From Pratylenchus scribneri (Eukaryota > Nematoda > Chromadorea > Rhabditida > Pratylenchidae), in NCBI GenBank assembly GCA_030063045.1, contig JAQSEB010000059.1, positions 2,108,001-2,172,000 of the forward strand: a stretch of 64,000 nucleotides of DNA, read 5' to 3'. Positions 54,812 to 64,000 of the stretch are shown here, one piece after another (positions within the stretch are counted from its first letter, which is position 1; the number at the start of each line of letters is the position of its first letter). A program made the translations under genes and the position numbers. The notes under the pieces were generated by a model, which was not told where the DNA came from, did not search any database, and worked only from the letters and a program-made list of their open reading frames with translations.

Positions 54812-57800
54812 AAGATATGTTCATTGATCGATTGATGGGATGGATAGATGGATTGGGTCAAAAGAATTTGAAATTGGATAAAGGGAGGGAAGTGTGAATG
54901 TGCCATTGAAGTGCACTTGGCCATGAAATTCACGGGGAATACCCACATTTGTGAAATTTGTTTTTGCCCTTTTAGGGTGAATTTTAAAAAATGAGGAATT
55001 GAATGAAATAGAAACGGATGGATCAGGGGAAATTCGGCTATTTGTGAAAGATTGATTGATCAATTTGGGGGAATAGACGTGATTCAATTGCCCAAATTGG
55101 GTCCAGATGCCAAAATGGCTATTAATCTATTTTTCAGAAGGATCATCGATGAATGTTGATCGTCAGTGAGAGGAATATGGTTTAGATGAGAGGCTGGGGC
55201 CTTAATAAATGCTCGAAGAGCGAAAACCAATCTAAAAAGGGTGAAGGGGAGGGTGGCTAATTCCCTTGATGAAAGGGCAAAAAAGGGGTTTATTAGTCAA
55301 CAAGGCCATCAACAAAAGAGTAAATAATAAATAACAACAGTAAAAGAGAGGGCAATGGAAGAGACCACTTTTTGGGGAACAATGGTTTTTGAGGCAACAA
55401 CAATTTTTTCGGGTGAAATTTTTGGAGTGGACCAAAAATCGAAGGCACTTTAGGCTGCCGCCTTCCTTTTTATGTGGACTTTGTCCCCAATTCTCGAATA
55501 AATCGACGGACTTTGTGACCTCATTTTATGGCCTTTTATTAAATGAAATAAATAAAAAATGGAATATTTGCCAAATAAAAAATGTTGTTTTGATAATTTT
55601 AGTATGAATGGGAATGGGAACATTTTGATCCGATTAATATTGCCTTTTTGAGCTTAAATCAATGGAAAAAAAGGGCGGAGATATATGGAGGAGGAATGTT
55701 CTCGAATTTTGTTTGGAAAAGTGCATTCTAAAATCATAAGAAAATAATAGGGGACAAACCCCAAATATAAACGGGGTTTATACCTTAAATTGTTAAAAGA
55801 TAAAATTAATTTTGACCTAATTTTAATATAAAAATGATAGGCCAGAAATAAAAAGAAAATATGTTGCGATGGAATAAAGAGAAATGGCCACATTTTTACG
55901 GAAATGTACCGATGAAACATTAAAATAAACTGCGATGCGAGGCCGCCATCAGCAAAATATTCCGAGGGAATAGATTTAAATTTGTTTGGTCGGCTTGCAA
56001 ATCCCCTCCAGAGAACCGATTACGTGAAAACACAAAATTGTAAAGCAAATTTTGATGTCAGCAACAAAAAATGGATGAAAATAGGAAAATGGAATAGGGA
56101 AGGAAGGAAGGTAACAGAGCATTCATTGGCAGTTGAGCAAACAAAAATGACACACTTTGGCCATAAACCACCTAAAATCAATTGAACAGTCCCGAGATGA
56201 CGGAATTGGTTTTGGGTTTTCGCTTAAGAGAATGGATGCGCGCCAAACTGGTTTTGGATTGGATGAAGGGGAAATTGATTTAAAATGAGGCAATTTGGGG
56301 AGCCAATGGATGAATGGAATAATTAATTAAAACATTATTTTCAATGGAAATTGGTCCAAATATAAATAATATTGGCAGAGGACATGAATAAATTTGGATG
56401 AAATGAATTGGATACTAGAATTAAGGTTTAATATAAAAAGGAGAGAATATATTTATGGATTCATTTTTGGCAATTTTGCACCTGCTGACCAAAAATAGGA
56501 TTTATTATTAGGAATGAAAAAAAATGAACCAAGGTGGAATATTGGTCTCATCAGTTGTCAACCGAAAAATGATGGAATGGGAACAATTTTATGGCATAAT
56601 ACCACCCTTTTTTGTTAGGAATAATAATTTGCGGTGTACGAACACTTTTTGGGTGGAACAAATTTTGATGATGTAGGGGGGAATGGATTTATTCATTAGG
56701 AATTGTGAGGGTAGAGGAGATGTAGAAATAATGAATTTGAAGGTAAAATGTTGTGAAAATGAAATGAAATTGGCCAAAAGGGAGAATCCGTTGTCATTTA
56801 ATATAGAAAAAATACATTTTCATTTATTTGAATATATTTCATTGGTCCAATTTTGGTTGGGGTCGAATGCCTCATTCCCTCTCATATTGTGGACCAATTT
56901 TCTGGCCAAGTCAAACAAAATGCAAAGGAAGATGAAAAGGAGGGAATATTTAAGGGGAAAAATGCCGAAAAGGAAAAGAATGCCATTTATTTTGAGAAAG
57001 GACCAAAGACCGTTGGCTGGCTGCTTCCAATTCCAATTCTTTCATCCACATTTCCCGCTGCTTCATTTTCATTTCTTCCTTTCGGCTTCTCCAAACGAGT
57101 TGTTCCTTTGGCCAAAACGTGAAAGTGCCGTGCCATCCCTTTGTCGTTCTCTGGTTCTGGCAAATGAGGGCCAATGGAATCGATAAAATTGTGGAAAAAT
57201 TAGTCTGCTTTATGTGAATATTTTGCTGTTTTATTAGGCCTCCCTACAATAAATAAAAACCATCTTAGGTATCTTAACTTATTTTATTAGCCATTATTTC
57301 ATTAATAATTAGCATTGGAACAAAAATATCTATTAAAATATGCTTATAAGATCAAATAAAAGTAAGCACTGCTCGAATAACAATTATATTAAATTTTATT
57401 CACAGGAAGGAATATTGAAATGATTTGAATACAGTAATGACACAAAAGTGTCAATCCATTTGTTCAATGCAATTTGCCTAGGGGAAAATGCGGATGACCT
57501 CATCCTTCAATCTTTTTTCTTTTTTTACATATATTTATATTTTTTCATATTTATAAATGCTTTTTAGCAAATATTCCGTGACCAAAAATGTTGAATTCCT
57601 CAATTTAAAGTGGTCTTTCATATGGAAGATGGCAAGAAGAAAGCTGACCAAAACTTTAACCTTCTAAATGGCTAAAAGAACGAAAATATATTCAGATTTG
57701 CGGGGGCTCTCTAATATTGGCATCAAAAAACGATTATTTATTCAATTTTCCTCCATTTTAATTCATCAATGTTTGGTCCATCGCTCCAAATTCTGTGAGA

Positions 57801-58279
57801 AAATCTTGACGACGAATGGATTTAGATCAAAATATTTAGCCAAAAATGGAAGAAAAGGATTTAAATTTTGGGGCAAATCAAATTAACATTCACCACTTAG
57901 GTTTGTTGAGTCAAAACACAGCTGGAAATGAGCGAATTTTGGTGTGGAAACTGAAAATTCAATTTCAAAGAAAAAGGAATTAAATTCAAATTTAGAGGAG
58001 GTGCTAAATTTGATTGAAAATTGTTCAAAAGGTGGCCTTTGGACTCTATGAATTTTTATATGTACTGAAAAATCACTTTAAATTGAATTCAATTTGCGAA
58101 TTCCAGCTGTCTTTTTTGCCAATTTTTCAAATTGAATATTTTTTGAAAGGTCGAAAATTGGTGGTTATTAAAAGAATAAAAAAAAAATAAAAAAAATTTG
58201 AAGAATTTGATGGCTTAAAAATAAATATTTGAAATAAATTTTCTATCATTTTAAAGAATTAACCATCAAAAACATTTTT

Positions 58280-58597
58280 TTATTCCGGAAAATGTTCGCC
58301 AAAAATGTTTTACAATTGTGTTTTCCCTTTCCGGAAAATGTTCGCCAAAATATGTTTTACAATTGTGTTTTCCCTTTCCGGAAAATGTTCGCCAAAATAT
58401 GTTTTACAATTGTGTTTTCCCTTTCCGGAAAATGTTCGCCAAAATATGTTTTACAATTGTGTTTTCCCTTTCCGGAAAATGTTCGCCAAAATATGTTTTA
58501 CAATTGTGTTTTCCCTTTCCGGAAAATGTTCGCCAAAATATGTTTTACAATTGTGTTTTCCCTTTCCGGAAAATGTTCGCCAAACAAAATGTGTTTC
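58280..58597 (+). repeat. Minisatellite array D (47-bp units)
   Basis: Six to seven nearly identical units carrying TTTTCCCTTTCCGG and the array-specific CGCCAAAATATG. The last unit switches to the CCAAACAAAATGTG form also found in array B. Same orientation as A-C. Confidence 0.96.
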
Positions 58598-61333
58598 CTA
58601 TGCAAATTCCAATGCCATTTTGAATAGCCAATTCATCGCTGGTCAGAAGGTTAGGAATTCGATGGAATATATTTGGAATGAAACATTGATGACATTTCAC
58701 TCACCTTTTGAGGAATTTGAACAAAAGTTGGCGAACAACAAAGGCGAAAGGGACAATAAATGGAGAATGGGGATTATTGGATTGATGGATTGTTTGATGG
58801 ATGTATTCAACGGGCTTAAATCTACAAAAGACATTTGCCAACGGTGTGATTCAATTTTTGTTCATAAATTTATTAAGTCCTAATAATATTTATTATCGAT
58901 GTTCAAATAACGATGTCCTAAAGCTTGGCAAATGTCCCTCACCATTCCCTCCCTCTCCCTCCCAACCCAAATAGACGCTTTCAAAGAGAATTTAGTTTTG
59001 TAAATTTTCCCTAAATCCAAAAAATATTTATTTTTGAAAGCGTTTATTTAAAATCGAATACACAAATATTGAATGGCCGAAAATTTATTCAACTGAAAAT
59101 TTGCCGAAAATGTATTGAAAAAAAAAGTTGAAATGATTGAAAAAAAAATGTGAAAATTGTAAAAATTATATTTGTCCGAAAATTGTCCAAAAAGTTGTCC
59201 TGGAAAATGAATTTTACTCTTTTTTTGTAGTTTTTTTTGCCAATTTTTAATTTTTTCTGCATTTTAATTTTAATTGCTTTGTAAAATAATTTTAGGTATA
59301 TAAAATAGTGGAAAGGGGACTTTGGAAAAGTGAAAATTGCCAGGGGCAAAGAAAAACGAAAGGAAAAATTCTTATGCAGGTGGCAAGGCATACAGTAAAT
59401 AAAAAACAATTTTGTCAATGTTTTACAAAAAAAATGGACTCTGATGAATTTTTGTGAGGAATTGAAAAGCAAAAAATTTCAAAATTTTTGAGTGCAAAAA
59501 AAGAGTTGAGGGAATTTGCATTTTAAAACACAAAAAAATAATATCAAAAAATACTCATCAAAAAGGCGGTGAATGGCAGCCAAAAAATTCACATAAAATA
59601 GAGAATTAAATACATATTTTGAGGTGAATGAAAAGCATAAAAAACGGCTAAAAAGTGCCAATTTAATTGATTAGTCACAAAAATGAGGAAAAGACTATTT
59701 TTGATCATTTTTGGATTAAATAGATGGGTGGCTGTAAAAATATTTTATTGTGGACAAAAAAAAGCAGATTTCAAGTGAGTTTACGAAAAAAATACGGTAC
59801 AATTTTCGTTTTTTGTGAATTTTACTTTGGGTTATTTAGAAATTTTTCCATAGGAACTTTGTTTATTTTCGATGGAAATTAATTTTAAAGGAATAACATT
59901 ATTTATTATTACTAAATTATTATTATTATTAAGTATTATTATTGCGAATTTTATATATTTTTAATGGAATTAAGGAATGGATTTTAATATTTTAGATTAC
60001 AAAGTTTGGGTTTCGTTTTTGATCTATCCTGTGTTGATTAAAAATATTTAAATCAAAATTAATTTGAAGGAATTGATTTTTAATTTTTATTTACGGAGTA
60101 ATTTAGGGATATCATTTTTTGCAAAAAATTTTAATGGAAATTAATTTTTATTATTCAGTAATTTTAATTTAATTATTTCACATTCACGCTCATTCATTTT
60201 TATAACTACTCAAATTCATTCATATATTCATAATTATCATGATATTTTTTTTGGGAATTGTTACACTTTTTTGAATTGATTAATTCAATTTAATAATTAT
60301 TTTATTTGAGATTTGGATTTGTTTTTATTGACACTTTTTTGATTGGGAATAAATAAATTAATTTTTATTTAATATTTGACACTTTCACTCTTTTAGAGGA
60401 CACCGAAATTGAAAGAAACACAACGAATAATCGGAAAAAAGAATTTATTGTCCATAAATTGTTTCAAAAATTGACTGAAAAATTGCAAAAAACATTGAAT
60501 TGCATAAAAAGTTGCGAAAAAAAAATGTCCAAAATGTTAAAAATAGCAAAAATTGTATTAAAATTAAATTTACATTTTTAATGTTCATCTCCTTCTCTGA
60601 ATTATTTTGGGAATTATTTTTGGGACTCATATTTCGATTGGCTGGCTATTTAGTGCATTTGGATCGACCGGAAACCAGAAATGAGGGCATTTAGGCAGGG
60701 ACAAAAAATTGGAAAAGGAGGCCAAATGGCACATCAAAAAATGTGAGGAAGGGGCCGAATTACGGTACCGCGCATCGGCCAGGAAGAAGGCCGGATTGAA
60801 TGAATGGACACAAAAGGGGGATGTGAAGGGAATGGAATGATGTCCTAAATTGGAATTCCAATTCCAATGCCGCAAATCTGAACAATGATCAGGGGGTCCA
60901 CCCCATACCACTTACACAAATTTATTTCTCTTTAATTGATGAATGAATGTGGCCTATTGAATTTGTTCCGAATTGTACGCAATTTATGAATGACTGTCTT
61001 CTAAAATTAGTTTGGGGCCAAAATGGCAAAAAATACCGTGTCAAAGTTTTTTATTGTACTTTTCTGTTTGGTTTTTTAACGCATTTAACTGAAATTAATT
61101 TAGGGGGCCAAATGTTGGCAAATATACCTTTTGTTTTTGATTAATTTTTTGTGTTCATTCTAAATGTTTTCGGGGAAAATTCTAACAAAATTCTACCTTC
61201 CTCTGCATTTGCATTGTTGATTTGATTTTGTTTTGTGTTTTTTTGATTGAATTATTTTGAGGGCATTTTCCCTGAATTAATTTGGGGCAAAGGGGGAAAT
61301 TGTTGGCCTTTTCGTTTTGATTAAATGTGATGA
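58598..61333. other. Intergenic, no gene recognised
   Basis: Very AT-rich, with poly-A/T runs and an ATT microsatellite near 59920-59945. A charged 48-codon + frame without ATG (about 60685-60840) is the only coding-like stretch, and I could not place it in a gene. Confidence 0.35.
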
Positions 61334-62080
61334 TTAGGCCGCGAAGTGTGCCACCAAAGTTGATTGAATCCCTAGGCGGCCAATTCCGCTTCCCCAAATA
61401 TTTTCGCCTCCTTTAAATTCAGATGATTTTTGACCCATTCTTACGCAAAATGAATGCAGTGGCCGCAATGCCAGTGGATCATTGTCCTTTTGAAGAATGC
61501 CCGACCCAATTCCCTTCTCCTCATTTATTTCTGCAATTGACCAATCCACTTTCCCGTCCCAATCTTACAAAAATGGCATGTTGCCGGCCATGGACCTATT
61601 CTTCATCCCTTTTCATGTGCATTTCATTCTAAATTCTATCCGGGCATTTAGGTCATAAATCTCACGAAATCCGGCGAATTGTGCGCGATCGATTGAATCA
61701 CCACTTCCTTCAAGAAGATTGAGAGGATTCCTTCCCGAATCTCGCCCGATTCTGCAATTTTTGTTGTGCTTTTCCTCCCCGCTTACGCGCACTGCCACGG
61801 GGCCCATCAATTTTTGAAATTCAATGAGAATGCAAGATTGGACCTAATTCCACCAGTGAGGGGGGCATTGGATCTTCACTTATTTGGGCGCAATGGCCTT
61901 TCCTCGAAAACCTTCGGCTAATAAGCCCAAAATATTTTTGGCTTCCTTCGGAATCTTCACAGTGGATTTCTTCACTTCTTCTTCCTTTTCTTCTAATCTG
62001 TGAGAATTTTTGTTTGCTTCAATCCTATTTTTTGTGCTATTCCGAGAGTCCGAGTCCAGGCAGAACAATGATATCTTCAA
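61334..62080 (-). other. Possible minus-strand coding segments of unknown function
   Basis: Three minus-strand frames look more protein-like than the surrounding DNA. One is about 62013-61880, after a TTCTCACAG acceptor-like site: Lys/Glu-rich, ending GFRGKAIAPK and a stop. The second is 61801-61613, starting MGPVAVRVSGEEK and ending in a stop. The third is within 61549-61334, ending STLVAHFAA and a stop. I could not join them in phase or recognise a family. They may be exons of separate small genes, a decayed gene or chance. Confidence 0.2.
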
Positions 62081-62799
62081 AATGGGAAAGGGGAAATGTC
62101 TTCTCTCCTAATAATCCTTCAATCGGTGAATATGGCCATTCTCATTCATTCAATAATATTCATTAGTGTCAATTTGTGTATTTAAATGTGAATGGACGCG
62201 ACTTGCCTCCTCAGGCCCAGGTCTTACGGCTCTGACGCCGGCCTCGATTCCTTCTATTCCTCAAATTGCCTCAAATGCCTAAAAATGTGTTTTGATCCAA
62301 AATTCTCACACAAAAATCCATTAAAAATTCCAAATTGATTTCGGCTCTGTTCAAATATTGTGTTGTAAATTATTGTCCAAAATTCTCAATCTGGGAAGCC
62401 AATATTTGGGGCATCACAAAATCAAATCCAATTCAAATATGGGCCACAATATAATCAGCGTCAAAAGCGCCCACCAAAAACCAAAAAGAATTCCACTTGA
62501 AGGCTCCTTCTCTCTATGGTTCCGCCTTTCTAATTCCTCCTAAAATTTGAACAATTTGGGCCTACGCACGAAAATATCTCTCTATGGATTTGGTTGGCCA
62601 TTCCGCGGAGTAGTTCATAAAGAATAAGTTTATATTGGGCTATAATTGTTGATGGATGATTTGAGTTGAATTGAATGTAGCGGAAAAGCCGCGAATGAAT
62701 AAAATTGGGAGGATTCGGTTGATTGGATTTGGTCCATTGTTGGGCATATGGTAGTGATTGATTGGTGAAAATTGAAACTCATCAATGAATTTTTAGGCC

Positions 62800-64000
62800 A
62801 TTTCTATTATCTGAATCCACTAGGGGAAAAGTCCCGTGCAGAAGCCCGAAATGCCAATTTTTGGAAATAATCCGAAATAATTTGCGCATTTTTGAATTGA
62901 ATGGAATAGAGGCCAAATTGTGGAATGGACGTTCCAAGAAGAAGCCAAGTTGGTCTAAAGCCCTGCTCAATGAATTAATTTTATTTACCTCCTCGCGAGA
63001 AAATTTGTGGAATAAATTGTATAAAATTGAATAGTAAAACTTGAGCCAGAACAATTCTACACATAAAAACTTCTAATTTGATCACTTCTCGAGCACATTG
63101 TTTTGGGAATGTGTCCTTGATTTGATTTGTTTGCACTAATAAAGAGCATTCTATTCCAGTTTGTCATGAATAAACACAATGAATCGAGCCCAACGGAACT
63201 GCCTAATTTGCTGAATGAATCCCGAAATTGTGCAAATTGATTTGTCCAAGCGAATAATCCCGGCATTTGAAAAAGTCTGAGGCCCAATTAATGAATGGAA
63301 TACTTCCTTGAAACTCCTTCGCGCTAAACTATCCTCGCCTTCCAGAGAGCATTGCACCAAATATGATAATAAATTCGATCGAGCCCATGAAAATTTGGTA
63401 ATGGAACAGCACCAATAAACGCATGATTAAGCCCAGTGAAATTGAACAGTCAGAGTGAGCACCTATGTCGGTCGAATTCCCATAATTGAATTAATTCCTG
63501 ATTTAAAAGGTAAGCCAAAGAGGCCAGGCCAGAATGAGCATTGAGAATATCCAGAATACCCGGAATGAGTAGTCTAATCGAAATAAAGGTCCCGTAGAGA
63601 GCGAGTTCATCATTCGGAATCCACAGAGGGGAAAGAAGCCCAAAGGGATTGGGAATTTGTGCCGCAATCGAGTCCAAAAAGAATCCACGGATAAAGGCCT
63701 TAATGCAATGGAATTCGAGAATGCCCGCAGAATGAAGTATCATTCCAAGAAGGGAAAAATCCCCAGTCATTTTTGTCCACTAATAGCCGAGCAATTTAGA
63801 GCAATTTGTACCGCCAATTTTGTTGTTTTTTGGCCTATCCAACCCCAATAAAGAGTCCATTCGATGTAGTCAATTGTGATGGAGAGGAAAAGGATTTGAA
63901 CCATTCATTTGCGACCAAATTGGGCAAGCAAATTTCTGAGCAAGTTGCGGGGAAATTGTCGACGAATTGAATGTGGATGGAATAAGCCTAGTTGAAAGTT
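62800..64000. other. Coding-like, GC-richer segment running off the window, unresolved
   Basis: Both strands have protein-like stretches: minus 63770-63450 (107 codons, hydrophobic) and 63360-63151, and plus about 62825-63035 (ending KALLNELILFTSSRENLW...) and 63855-63970. None has clear splice sites that join them, and the plus frames between them are full of stops. This suggests old, decayed coding DNA or a gene mostly beyond 64 kb. Confidence 0.2.

Larger units (their letters stand above)
53649..58279. other. Upstream of PASK, no gene recognised
   Basis: AT-rich with two G runs: 54559-54570 (12 G) and 54797-54811 (15 G). On the minus strand a short stretch at about 54630-54670 sits between a TTTTAG acceptor-like site and a GTGAGT donor-like site. 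It could be a 5' noncoding exon of PASK but does not join in frame. Longer ORFs here are compositional. Confidence 0.4.

Overview
The window looks like nuclear DNA of a nematode. Introns of 39-100 nt with TTTTCAG/TTTTTAG-type acceptors are common. Acceptor-like sites lie just upstream of start codons, as in spliced-leader trans-splicing. There is a serpentine-receptor-like gene and a BEL/Pao retroelement with an envelope-like ORF. Three of 26 inferred introns have GC-AG ends; cyst nematodes are, from memory, known for raised GC-AG usage, so a tylenchid plant parasite is a reasonable but unproven guess.

Layout. 0-1.35 kb: 3' part of a multi-membrane-span receptor-like gene (+). 1.72-3.07 kb: minisatellite array A. 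3.59-4.73 kb: small gene related to a segment of TAF1 (+). 6.30-8.54 kb: complete seven-exon Ulp1/SENP-type (C48) SUMO/ubiquitin-like protease gene (-). 10.05-53.64 kb: one very large gene (-) for a PAS-domain serine/threonine kinase (PASK). I rebuilt it as 18 exons whose phases all agree, giving 1,568 residues. Its kinase-end introns are 43-52 nt, while the nine 5' introns run from 123 nt to 17.7 kb.

Intron 9 of PASK carries, in antisense orientation, a full-length BEL/Pao element (13578-24109). It has 358-bp LTRs that I read as identical, a perfect 5-bp target-site duplication, an intact 1,780-residue Gag-Pol ORF and an intact 1,281-residue envelope-like ORF. The envelope layout is two-glycoprotein, phlebovirus-Gn/Gc-like. 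A proline-rich reading frame with two PPAY motifs overlaps the start of the Gag-Pol ORF.

Arrays B, C and D of the same minisatellite family lie in PASK intron 5, PASK intron 1 and upstream of PASK, all in one orientation. PASK introns also hold a long fold-back repeat and poly-G/poly-C tracts. The last 10 kb has no gene I can name, only weak coding-like segments at 61.3-64.0 kb.

Functionally, the named host genes cover sensing (receptor-like), nutrient or energy signalling (PASK family) and ubiquitin-like protein processing (C48). Nothing suggests that they act together; they are ordinary eukaryotic neighbours. All gene models are hand-spliced from sequence with no transcript support.
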